64,000 nt of DNA from Pleomorphovibrio marinus (GTDB taxonomy: Bacteria; Bacteroidota; Bacteroidia; Cytophagales; Cyclobacteriaceae), in assembly GCF_003347495.1 (NCBI RefSeq), contig NZ_QCXY01000001.1, positions 1-64,000 on the forward strand, read 5' to 3'. The notes below the pieces were generated by a model. It did no database searches, was not told the DNA's origin, and saw nothing but the letters and a program-made list of their open reading frames with translations. Made by a program: the position numbers and the translations under genes. Shown here piece by piece: positions 26,984 through 35,592 of the stretch. The first letter of the stretch is position 1; the number at the start of each line of letters is the position of its first letter.

Positions 26984-28377
26984 GGCTCAACCAGCACTTT
27001 GTAGGTTTCATAAAGGTTAAGTATATCCCGGACATACTGAACGGCCATATGCCCTTTGGCATAGCCACTGGTCACCCAAGGATCCCTGTAAACTTCCGGA
27101 CTTGATTTCCTTTCCAAATAATAGGCAACATTGGTCCATTGCCGGGTATCCTTACTATATTTAAGCGCCAGCCTCCATGCGTCTTGCACATGTCCATGTC
27201 CCACATTATAGCTGGCTAGGATAAATTTAATCCGCTCCGAATTATCAGGCACCCTCTCTAACCAAAAACTATCCAGGTATCTTAAATAATTAACCCCTCC
27301 ACGCAAGCTTTCCACGGGATCGTTGGGGTTAGAAACCCCGAACCTCTGAAGGGTTACCGGCATCAACTGAAGCAGGCCCACAGCCCCTGCATAGGAAATC
27401 GCCGAGGTGTCAAACCTACTTTCCTTATACACCAAGGAGGCCAACAACCTCCAGTCCCAACCCAATAAATCAGCCCCTTCTTGGATAATTTCATCAAACT
27501 GGCTGATTCTTCCTCCGGAAACAGAAGAAAAAGGGGAAGTATTTCTAAAGTAACTGTTCTTTTTGTTTAAAAAATATTTGTCATAGAGGATAGCTTGATA
27601 CCCGGTACTACTTGTCCTGTCCAGCCATTTATCGGTGGCCTGGAGAAGATCCGGGGAATTTTTTCTTAATGCCCATGACACCGGGGATGGTTCACTAATG
27701 GCAAGGCTGACGTCTATATTATCAAAATAAGTGGCATTAACCAGCCCCACATCATCGTCAACTACCGTAAAATCTATTTCTCCTTCCACCACTTGGTAAA
27801 TTAGGCTTTCATTGTTTTCATTCTTTTCTTGAATATGAATTACAATTCCCAAGGAGTCCGCTAAGTTTTGGAGTTTTTCCCTATAAATCGTTCCTTTCTT
27901 TATATAAACCGTCTTTTGATGTAGGGAGTCCGTTACGGAAATCGCCTTGTTGTTTTTGGCTTGTACCAATACTGTTTTCATTTCCCGAATAGGAGTGGAA
28001 AAGTTGGCATATTTTTTCCGTTCCTCTGAAATCTCCAGATTAATCGCAATAATATCTGCCTTTCCTTCATTTAGGTCCCGGAAGGATTTCTCAAGCCCAT
28101 TACTGATGACCAGCCTAAGGTTTACATCCAGATGCCCTGCCAAATTCCTCAGCATCTCGTATTCATAGCCCATGGTTTTGCCTCTGTACACATAATAGCT
28201 GGTTGAGCTATTATCTACAATGGCCCTTATAAATCCCCTTTCCTTTATGGATTCTAAATCCAATTCTACCGGATTTTCCCAAAATGGTTCCTTTGCTTTT
28301 TTTTGTTGCTGCTGACAGGCGAAAAATAAAATAGCGGGAAATAAAAACAACAAGCTATGCCTGAGTAATTTATTCAT
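26980..28377 (-). CDS. mltF: MltF-like lytic transglycosylase lipoprotein
   Basis: This 465-residue lipoprotein (lipobox ILFFAC, Cys21) has the two-domain MltF architecture. The N-terminal part is a family-3 solute-binding-like domain (about 45-280; RGFIRAIVDNSSTSYYVYRG, YEYEMLRNLAGHL, DIIAINLEISEERKKY). The C-terminal part is an SLT goosefoot domain (about 300-450) with the catalytic glutamate E319 in SLVYKESRFD and the family GAVGLLQLMP. It cleaves peptidoglycan glycan strands with formation of anhydromuramyl ends. The last 4 bp overlap the convergent crtD stop. Confidence 0.92.
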   Translation of the reverse strand: MNKLLRHSLLFLFPAILFFACQQQQKKAKEPFWENPVELDLESIKERGFIRAIVDNSSTSYYVYRGKTMGYEYEMLRNLAGHLDVNLRLVISNGLEKSFRDLNEGKADIIAINLEISEERKKYANFSTPIREMKTVLVQAKNNKAISVTDSLHQKTVYIKKGTIYREKLQNLADSLGIVIHIQEKNENNESLIYQVVEGEIDFTVVDDDVGLVNATYFDNIDVSLAISEPSPVSWALRKNSPDLLQATDKWLDRTSSTGYQAILYDKYFLNKKNSYFRNTSPFSSVSGGRISQFDEIIQEGADLLGWDWRLLASLVYKESRFDTSAISYAGAVGLLQLMPVTLQRFGVSNPNDPVESLRGGVNYLRYLDSFWLERVPDNSERIKFILASYNVGHGHVQDAWRLALKYSKDTRQWTNVAYYLERKSSPEVYRDPWVTSGYAKGHMAVQYVRDILNLYETYKVLVEP

Positions 28378-28484
28378 GCATAAAACCCTGCAAAACAGGA
28401 GATGGTGTCTTCAATAATAAGGCAAAAAAATCAATTTACCAAATCCCCATTCCCCAAGATCAGTAAGGGTGAAAGCCAAATCCC

Positions 28485-29813
28485 TCAAAACACTTTTTCA
28501 TAGGGATTTGTGAAATAAATTTTTCCAGATAAGCGCATCAACTCTATTTCTGCTTCTTTTATATTATATAGTGCCTCAATCAGCCCGTTTTCAGCCTGCA
28601 GCCTATTGACCTGAGCGTCCCTGAATTCCAAATAATTGGCAATCCCCAAGCGAAATCTATCCAATGCAATATCTGAATTTTCAATGGCAACCTGGTAATT
28701 TTCTTTAGCAATGTCCATCAGTCTTAAGCTATTATTATACACATTGAAGGTTCTCTGTATATCCGATTGCATTTGGATCTCGAATTGATCCAAAAAATGC
28801 CGCTGATTCTGCATCTGAATTTTTGCTCCTTGGATGCGTCGGTTCAAAGAAAAACCACTGAACAGGTTCCAAGAAATCGTGGCACCCAAGGTAATTCCGT
28901 CCTGTTGGTTGGTCAAAAGAAAGCCGGCCTCAGACTCCAGAAAATTATTGTTGTAAGCTCCATTCAGGGCGATAGTGGGAAGGCGTTGCGCCTGAAGCTC
29001 TCTAACCTGAAGATAGGCCACATTTTGCATACGTTGGTTAACCAAAAGTTGCTTGTTATTTTCATAGGCATTATCCAGCAGGTCTTCAATTCTCAGGTTA
29101 TCACTTACGGTAATTGTATCGTTGATCACAAACTCCTTGTTGGGCTCAATCACCAACAATTCGTTTAGGTTTACTTTTGAGTTTTTTATGACTTGATCTT
29201 GGTTGACCAAAGCCGTTAAGTCTGCATTGTAATCCACCTGGGCCGCCAGGAAATCCCTTCTCGAAGCTCTACCAAAGTCATATTGAGCCTTGGAGATTTT
29301 AACCCTCTCTCTGGATAGTTCCAGAGCGGTTTGAAGCACATTGTGCCTCTGCTGCTCCAAGACCAGCCTGTAATAGGCGGTCGCAATTGCAGCAACCGTA
29401 TTTTCTATGGTTACTTTGGCCTCCAGCTCACTCACCTCAGCTAATTTACCCAGTCGTTGAAGTGCCACCACAGCGTCCATACTGAATCCATAAAATGCCA
29501 CCAAGCTATAGTTATTGGTAGTGGTTTCAGCTCCAGCAATAACCCTTGGTACATCAGGATCATTCAAAAAGGTTTGTTCGGTATCTTCCCTTCTATACGT
29601 CCTGATGTTGGTAGCATCCAAGGAAGGTAATAACAGGCTCCTCCCAATTCTGATGTCGTTTTCTGCTAAAATGGCCTCATTGATCCCGATTTTCACATCG
29701 AAGTTTCTTTCCAAGCCTAATTGAATGGCCTTTTCAAATGTCAATGGTTCTTCCTGCCCTATACTCATCATCGCTGGGAGCATAAGAACCATACTGAATA
29801 AAAGTTTTTTCAT
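28485..29813 (-). CDS. TolC-family outer-membrane efflux protein (system 2)
   Basis: This 442-residue TolC-fold protein has a cleavable signal peptide (MKKLLFSMVLMLPAMMSIGQ) instead of a lipobox. It is mostly long helices with the duplicated OEP pattern (LTFEKAIQLGLERNFDVKIG; YQVAIENSDIALDRFRLGIA; LEFRDAQVNRLQAENGLIEA). It is the last gene of the minus-strand efflux operon, separated from the RND pump gene by 142 bp that hold copy 4 of the dispersed element. Confidence 0.93.
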   Translation of the reverse strand: MKKLLFSMVLMLPAMMSIGQEEPLTFEKAIQLGLERNFDVKIGINEAILAENDIRIGRSLLLPSLDATNIRTYRREDTEQTFLNDPDVPRVIAGAETTTNNYSLVAFYGFSMDAVVALQRLGKLAEVSELEAKVTIENTVAAIATAYYRLVLEQQRHNVLQTALELSRERVKISKAQYDFGRASRRDFLAAQVDYNADLTALVNQDQVIKNSKVNLNELLVIEPNKEFVINDTITVSDNLRIEDLLDNAYENNKQLLVNQRMQNVAYLQVRELQAQRLPTIALNGAYNNNFLESEAGFLLTNQQDGITLGATISWNLFSGFSLNRRIQGAKIQMQNQRHFLDQFEIQMQSDIQRTFNVYNNSLRLMDIAKENYQVAIENSDIALDRFRLGIANYLEFRDAQVNRLQAENGLIEALYNIKEAEIELMRLSGKIYFTNPYEKVF

Positions 29814-29820
29814 GCGTTTA

Positions 29821-29951
29821 TAATTGTCTTTTCATAGGTCATATAGCCTGCCCCTGCCTGCCCCGAACTCGTTTCGGGGAACTTGCTTCTGGGGAATCTC
29901 GCATGGTTGATAATCATTCCAGTGTGTGACGTTTTCGTCATGCTCGATTTA
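29821..29951 (-). repeat. Dispersed post-stop hairpin element, copy 4 (inside an operon)
   Basis: In sense (minus) orientation it begins about 5 bases after the RND pump stop: AAATCGAGCATGACG, then AAAACGTCACACACTGG (TGACG-AAAA-CGTCA hairpin), AATGATTATCAACC, GCGAGATTCCCC and the CCCCGAA/TTCGGGG hairpin, ending 7 bases before the tolC-like ATG. It occupies nearly the whole gap between two operon partners, so it lies within the transcript. Confidence 0.88.
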
Positions 29952-29955
29952 ATCA

Positions 29956-32900
29956 TTAAACTCTCGCTAATCTTCCTTTCTTAGAAGTCAAATAGGTATA
30001 TATTCCTGGAATCACGAATAGGGTTAATACAGTAGAAAAGAGCATCCCGCCTATAACCACCACACCCATAGGCACCCTGCTTTCTGCCCCGGCACCAAGT
30101 CCCAATGCGATAGGCAAAATCCCTAATATGGTGGAAAGACTAGTCATAAGTATAGGCCTGAATCGGGAGGACGCTGCTCCAAGTATAGCATCATGGATAC
30201 TCATTCCTTGGGCCTTTCTTTGGTTGGCAAACTCCACAATCAAGATACCGTTCTTGGTCACCAAGCCTATCAGCATAATGATCCCAATTTGGCTGAATAC
30301 ATTTGAGGTAAAACCAAACAAGTGCAAAGAAAGTAATGCCCCAAAGATGGCCAAGGGAACCGTAAACATTATAGTAAGCGGATCCATAAAGCTCTCAAAC
30401 TGAGCAGAAAGCACCAAATAGATAAGCACAAGAGCGAAAATAAAGGCAAACACCAGACTGTTTGAGCTATCCCTATACTCTTTGGATAATCCAGCCACGT
30501 CGGTACTGAAGGTTTCATCCAACACCTCATCGGCTATTCTGTCCATTTCTACAAGACCATTGCCAACGGTTTGACCAGGAGCTAGACCTGCAGAGACGGT
30601 TGCACTTACAAACCTGTTGAACCTAAAAAGCTGTGGGGGCGTGCTCCTTTCTGTGACCTTCACCAGATTGTCCAATTGAATTAACTCTCCACCCTCTCCA
30701 CGTACATAAAGCATCCTGAGATCAACAGGTTTGTTCCTGTCTTCCAGTCTCATCTCACCCACTACCTGGTATTGCTTGCCGTTCATGATGAAATAGTCAA
30801 AGCGCTGACCGGAATAGGAAAGCTGTAGGGTTCTGGCTATTTCTTGAACAGACACTCCTATGTTCCTGGCCCTTTCCCTATCGATTTCAACCTCAATTTC
30901 TGGTTTGGTAAACTTCAGGTTGATGTCCCCGAAATTAAAAACTGGGCTTTGATTGACCTTGTTCATAAATTCAGGTATGACCTCCTTTAACTTTTCAAGA
31001 GTCTGTGCCTGAATCACAAATTGAACAGGCAAACCAGCCCTTCTGTCCCCAATGGAAGGCTCCTGTACCCCAAAAGCCCTGACAGCGGTCTTATTCTTGA
31101 GGTAATCCGAAAGTTCATCAAAAATTTCCTGTTGTTTTCTCTCCCTTTCATCGGATTCAGTAAGTATGACCCGCATAAAACCGCTGTTGGTACTTGCGGT
31201 TCCGAATCCAGGAGAAGTCACGGTCACCAAGCCAAAGAGCTCTTTTTCGGTTAACATCTCTTTTATCTCCTCGGTCATTTCATCCAACACCCTATCCATA
31301 AATCCAAATGTGGCACCCTCTGGACCCGTCATATTTACCCGTATTTGACCCCGATCTTCGATAGGTGCCAATTCCGTAGGTATCTCATTAAAAAGATAAT
31401 ATATACCTCCACCCATCAATAATACTATCAACAAGGAAACCCATTTTACCTTCATAAATTTGGTAAGGGCATACTCATACTGGTTATTTATCCATAAAAA
31501 AAAGGGTTCCGTTTTCAGATAAAGCCAATTTTGCTTTTCCCTTTTCTTTAACAACCTAGAGCTGAGCATGGGAGTCATGGTAAGGGCAACAAAGGAGGAG
31601 ATGATCACTGCCCCAGCCACTACTATACCAAACTCCCTAAACAACCTGCCAGTGGTGCCTGTCAAAAAGATTACGGGTAAAAACACAGCCGCCAGTGCCA
31701 CAGTGGTGGCAATAACTGCAAAGAATATTTCTTCCGTTCCTTTTTCCGCAGCTGAATTTGGCTCTTCCCCCCCCTCAATTTTGGTGTAAATGTTCTCCAA
31801 TACTACAATGGCATCATCCACCACCAATCCAATAGAAAGTACAATACCCAGAAGTGTCAATACATTAATGGAGAAACCCATCAAATACATTATAAAAAAG
31901 ACACCTATTAAACTAATGGGAATGGTAAGCACCGGTATGAAGGTGGTTCTCCAATCCCTCAAAAAGAGAAATATCACCAATACTACCAAGAAGAAAGCGG
32001 TGAAAATGGTTTGCTTTACCTCGGTAATCGAGTTTCGGATAAACTTGGTTACGTCAAACCCTATATCGAGTTTCACATCCGGTGGCAAGTCTTTTTTGAT
32101 AAACTCCAGCCTTTTGTAAACCTCATCCACAATTTCAATATTGTTGGAACCAGGGAGGGGGGCAACTGCAACTCCAACCATAGGGATCCCGTCCCGTTTG
32201 AGAACAGTCCGCTCATTGAGAGGAGCAAGCTCCGCATTCCCTATGTCCTGAAAAAGAACCACATTATTGCCTTCCTCTTTGATAATAAGCCGGTTAAACT
32301 CATCTGGTGTACTCAAACGGCTTCTGGTTCTTACAGAAAGTTCTATAGAACTACCTTCGATTCTTCCCGAGGGAAGCTCCACATTTTCACTTTGTACTTT
32401 ACTGAGCACATCTATGGGGGTCACTCCATAGGAAGCCATTCGAAGGGGATCCATCCGCAATCGCATGGCATATTCCTTATCTCCCCAAATTCGAACCTCA
32501 CTTACTCCGTTAATGGTCTGAATCCTCTCCTTGAGGATGTTATTCCCTATTTCAGAGATTTCCAATAAGCTCCTTTTATCACTTTGGACATTGATGAGGA
32601 TGATGGGCTGGTTATCCGAGTCCTGTTTAGCTACCACTGGTGGATCCGCATCAGGAGGAAGGTTTCTTTGGGCCCTAGAAACCCTATCCCTAACATCATT
32701 AGCCGCAGCCTCCATATCGGCACCCACCTCAAATTCCACTGTGATATTACTGTTCCCGTCATTACTGATGGAGGTAAGGGACTTAATCCCAGAAATACCA
32801 TTGATGGCCTCCTCAAGCGGTTCTGTGATTTGAGCTAGGATTACATCTGCATTGGCACCTACATAAGCTGTTCTTACGTTTACGATTGGAGGATCCACAT

Positions 32901-33018
32901 TAGGATATTCCCTTACACCGAGAAAGGAGATCCCAATAATGCCAAAAATCAAAATGGTGAGAGACATCACTATGGACAATACTGGACGTCTTACGCTGAT
33001 AGTGGATAAACTGGACAT
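29956..33018 (-). CDS. RND efflux pump inner-membrane permease (system 2)
   Basis: This 1020-residue AcrB-like pump has 12 membrane helices. The N-terminus is ISVRRPVLSIVMSLTILIF. Helix 4 keeps both proton-relay aspartates (IGLVVDDAIVVLENIYTKI) and helix 10 has the lysine (LIGLVTKNGILIVEFA). It lies 8 bp (7 intergenic bases) downstream of its adaptor. It is similar in type to system 1 but the order with its outer-membrane factor is interrupted by a repeat copy. A proton-driven exporter of unknown substrate. Confidence 0.95.
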   Translation of the reverse strand: MSSLSTISVRRPVLSIVMSLTILIFGIIGISFLGVREYPNVDPPIVNVRTAYVGANADVILAQITEPLEEAINGISGIKSLTSISNDGNSNITVEFEVGADMEAAANDVRDRVSRAQRNLPPDADPPVVAKQDSDNQPIILINVQSDKRSLLEISEIGNNILKERIQTINGVSEVRIWGDKEYAMRLRMDPLRMASYGVTPIDVLSKVQSENVELPSGRIEGSSIELSVRTRSRLSTPDEFNRLIIKEEGNNVVLFQDIGNAELAPLNERTVLKRDGIPMVGVAVAPLPGSNNIEIVDEVYKRLEFIKKDLPPDVKLDIGFDVTKFIRNSITEVKQTIFTAFFLVVLVIFLFLRDWRTTFIPVLTIPISLIGVFFIMYLMGFSINVLTLLGIVLSIGLVVDDAIVVLENIYTKIEGGEEPNSAAEKGTEEIFFAVIATTVALAAVFLPVIFLTGTTGRLFREFGIVVAGAVIISSFVALTMTPMLSSRLLKKREKQNWLYLKTEPFFLWINNQYEYALTKFMKVKWVSLLIVLLMGGGIYYLFNEIPTELAPIEDRGQIRVNMTGPEGATFGFMDRVLDEMTEEIKEMLTEKELFGLVTVTSPGFGTASTNSGFMRVILTESDERERKQQEIFDELSDYLKNKTAVRAFGVQEPSIGDRRAGLPVQFVIQAQTLEKLKEVIPEFMNKVNQSPVFNFGDINLKFTKPEIEVEIDRERARNIGVSVQEIARTLQLSYSGQRFDYFIMNGKQYQVVGEMRLEDRNKPVDLRMLYVRGEGGELIQLDNLVKVTERSTPPQLFRFNRFVSATVSAGLAPGQTVGNGLVEMDRIADEVLDETFSTDVAGLSKEYRDSSNSLVFAFIFALVLIYLVLSAQFESFMDPLTIMFTVPLAIFGALLSLHLFGFTSNVFSQIGIIMLIGLVTKNGILIVEFANQRKAQGMSIHDAILGAASSRFRPILMTSLSTILGILPIALGLGAGAESRVPMGVVVIGGMLFSTVLTLFVIPGIYTYLTSKKGRLARV

Positions 33019-33025
33019 AAATAAA

Positions 33026-34111
33026 TCAGTTCACTTGGTTGATAGCCAGGGGCATTCCGTCTCTGGCCTGTAATATTCCTGTGGTCAATACCTGCTCTCC
33101 AGGTCGTAGCCCATCGATAATCTGAACTCTTCGATCGGTCCTTTGTCCTATGGCCACTCTCCTGGACTCTACTTTTCCATCATTGACCACGAAAACTTTA
33201 TACCCTTCTAACTCGGGAACCAAAGATTCCGCCGGCACCAACAAGGCGTCCTCTTGGGTGCTTAGCACAATTCTAACTCTGACAAACATTCCCGGGAGAA
33301 ATTTCCTGTCCTTATTGGGGCTTTCTGCCCTAATACGCAGGGTTCGTGTTGAAGCATCTATGTTTGGTTCTATCGCATAGACCTTCCCCACCCCTTCTTC
33401 AATGGAGACATTAGTGCTAAAATACACCCTTGCCCCGGGTTTAATTTCATTGGCATAACGCTCAGGGATAGAAAACTCTATTTTTATCGGGTCCACATTC
33501 ACGATGGAAGCAATTACATCCGTATTACCAATGACACTTCCCTGCGAAACCTGTCTTAACCCCAAAACCCCGTCAAATGGGGCACGAACAACCATCTTGT
33601 TCAACTGTGCCTCTACTAAACTCAAATCAGCAAGATTTGTGTTAAATTGATTCAGCACAATGTCATATTCTTCTTGGCTGATGGCCTCCCTGGCCAAAAG
33701 TTCCTTTTGTCTGTTTTCCTGGCTTTCATACAACTTTTTGGTATATTCCAACCTTTGGTATTGGGCCTTCAACTCATCGTCATTAAGATACAGTAAGGGG
33801 GTCCCTTTCTTCACAAACTCCCCTTCCTTAAAGGGAATTTCCAAAACCAACCCAGCTACTTCTGGTCGAAGATTCACCATTTCGTTGGGAATCAGAGTCC
33901 CCGTTACACTTAGGTTGTTATCCAAGGTTTCCGGCTGAACCTCCACTACATTTACAGGTAAGGCACTTGCCTGTTGCGCTTGAGGGGTTCCTACACCAAT
34001 ATCTTCTCCATCATTGGCCGAAAAATATAATTCCATCCTGGGATAGAAAAAAATGAGGACTATCACCAAGGCTATTACAGCCATTAAAATAATTTTGGTA
34101 GTCTTTTTCAT
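33026..34111 (-). CDS. RND efflux periplasmic adaptor, membrane-anchored (system 2)
   Basis: This 361-residue AcrA-type adaptor starts at the ATG at 34111 (MKKTTKIILMAVIALVIVLI), which puts a single membrane anchor at residues 7-24; a longer frame would prepend 25 unlikely residues. A lipoyl half (GLVLEIPFKEGEFVKKGTPL), a short coiled coil (RLEYTKKLYESQENRQKELL), the second lipoyl half (MVVRAPFDGVLGLRQVSQGS) and beta-barrel domains follow. Unlike the system 1 adaptor it is not lipidated. It is the first gene of the operon adaptor-pump-TolC. Confidence 0.94.
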   Translation of the reverse strand: MKKTTKIILMAVIALVIVLIFFYPRMELYFSANDGEDIGVGTPQAQQASALPVNVVEVQPETLDNNLSVTGTLIPNEMVNLRPEVAGLVLEIPFKEGEFVKKGTPLLYLNDDELKAQYQRLEYTKKLYESQENRQKELLAREAISQEEYDIVLNQFNTNLADLSLVEAQLNKMVVRAPFDGVLGLRQVSQGSVIGNTDVIASIVNVDPIKIEFSIPERYANEIKPGARVYFSTNVSIEEGVGKVYAIEPNIDASTRTLRIRAESPNKDRKFLPGMFVRVRIVLSTQEDALLVPAESLVPELEGYKVFVVNDGKVESRRVAIGQRTDRRVQIIDGLRPGEQVLTTGILQARDGMPLAINQVN

Positions 34112-34198
34112 TACGGTTGTTAGATCACAATATATTAACAGGCACTTTGGAAACTTATTCAGGTAAAACCCTAATGCATGTCCCAAAGTTCAATGCGG

Positions 34199-34206
34199 CA
34201 AAAGTA
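34199..34206 (-). promoter_or_regulatory. TACTTTTG -7 box upstream of efflux system 2
   Basis: On the minus strand a TAnnTTTG match lies 88 bases before the adaptor ATG. Nearby are two more CTTTTGC/TTTTGC words (34207-34225), so the box is part of a short repetitive stretch. No good -33 TTG is seen. Low support. Confidence 0.3.
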
Positions 34207-34531
34207 CCGCAAAAGATGCAAAATTCACCTTCTTTGCGTAAATTTTACAAACCTATTTTGATGCACAAGTTAGTCGGGATATCCCAGCTTTAGAAACAAA
34301 TAAACATAGGAGGTAATTGTTAGCTATCAATGGTTAATAAAGAATTTTTTTAGGTTAAACTCGTGCATTTCAGTATTCCTTTGGTTTATCAACTAAAGCG
34401 CAAATGTTATCGATATTTTACATGGTGGCTACACCATTCCTACTTGAAGGCACGACCTAGAAGGATCTGATGATGAAGAATGTCAAACTTCCCTTTGGAC
34501 TTTAAACTCCAAGACAATGGCATTTCAAAAA
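34207..34531. other. Non-coding stretch between efflux system 2 and the fasciclin gene
   Basis: The AT-rich sequence holds no supportable gene. An ATGGTGGCTACACCAT dyad at about 34421-34436 is too weak to name. Both flanking genes are on the minus strand, so this is upstream sequence of the efflux operon. Confidence 0.5.
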
Positions 34532-34568
34532 AAAGGAGGCTGTCTCCAAAGTAAAGACAGCCTCCTTT
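34532..34568 (-). terminator. Strong terminator after the fasciclin gene
   Basis: A perfect 14-bp stem (AAAGGAGGCTGTCT with AGACAGCCTCCTTT) and a 9-base loop lie 20 bases past the stop of the fasciclin gene. The minus strand continues into a T-rich run. It ends the TonB receptor-fasciclin operon. Confidence 0.88.
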
Positions 34569-34587
34569 ATTCTATTTGTCTAAGGAA

Positions 34588-35571
34588 TTAATCTTCTTCT
34601 TCCACTACAGGAAGCATTACCCTGTCAATCTTATGAACAAATCCAGATCTGAATATGTCATCATTTACATTTACCAAGGTGGATTGAGAATTGTCTTCAC
34701 CGAAGGTAAGCCTTACCGCCCCATCAGCAGTGGACACCCTAGGCCTAACCTCTCCTTGAAACTGGGGAGTTAAAGCCTGTCCATTACTGACGTTAGCCGA
34801 GTAAATCACATTGTTGATAATATGATAGCGTACTATATCTTCTAATAATTCATCGCCTAGTTCTTCTACCAGCTCTTCCAAGGATTGAAACTCCAGGTCA
34901 TCGAGTAAATTGGCAAAAGCCTCATTGGTAGGCACAAAGAAAGTCCTGTAATCAGCACTTAATTGACCTTCTAAACCCAATAAGTCTACCACCTCTAGGA
35001 AAATGCTCACATCATCTTCATTTTCCAGATAGTCACGGATGGAATTTTGCCTGGGGAGTAGCACCTGGTCAATCAGATGAACGGTACCATTTCCAGTTTC
35101 AGACCTGACGATAGAGATGTTTTGATTATTAAACCTGATGGTTCCACCAGCTCTGTTAATGAAAATATGCTGGTCACTTATAGTCTGTATAAAATTAAAG
35201 TTGGTCTGGCTTAATGTGGATTGGGTGATATTGGGGTTGGCTATATGATATTCCAAAATTTCCCGTAATCCCTCTATGTCATCTGCCGAGCTGATGTTAT
35301 TTTCCGCAATGAAATTTAAAATAGCATTGTCGGTAGGTGCAAAAACAGCCCTTTGGGCTTGGGTTTGGGTACCCACTAATTCTCCCAATAATCCCTCTTC
35401 TTCCACCAATTGACGGAATATAGACAGCTCAGACTGCTGCGCAATCACATTACTAAGAATCGCTCTTTCTGACCTTCCTTCCACCGGCTCTTCGAAATTG
35501 TCGTCGATGCAACCCGTAAACAGGAAGGCGGAAAATGCGATTAAATAGGAAATATTATATATGAACTTCAT
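34588..35571 (-). CDS. Fasciclin (FAS1) domain lipoprotein, two repeats
   Basis: This 327-residue lipoprotein (FLFTGC, Cys21) has two FAS1 domains. The first spans about 45-170 (FAPTDNAILNFIAENNIS; YHIAN; GTVHLIDQVLLP) and the second about 180-320 (FFVPTNEAFANLLDDL; YHIINNVIYSANVSNG; FVHKIDRVMLP). The YH and I-D-x-V-x-L-P boxes are the FAS1 hallmarks. FAS1 proteins mediate adhesion or ligand binding at the surface. The gene starts 21 bp after the TonB-dependent receptor stop, so the two are an operon and the lipoprotein may act as its surface partner. Confidence 0.92.
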   Translation of the reverse strand: MKFIYNISYLIAFSAFLFTGCIDDNFEEPVEGRSERAILSNVIAQQSELSIFRQLVEEEGLLGELVGTQTQAQRAVFAPTDNAILNFIAENNISSADDIEGLREILEYHIANPNITQSTLSQTNFNFIQTISDQHIFINRAGGTIRFNNQNISIVRSETGNGTVHLIDQVLLPRQNSIRDYLENEDDVSIFLEVVDLLGLEGQLSADYRTFFVPTNEAFANLLDDLEFQSLEELVEELGDELLEDIVRYHIINNVIYSANVSNGQALTPQFQGEVRPRVSTADGAVRLTFGEDNSQSTLVNVNDDIFRSGFVHKIDRVMLPVVEEED

Positions 35572-35592
35572 CGTGAATACAGTTTGGATAAA

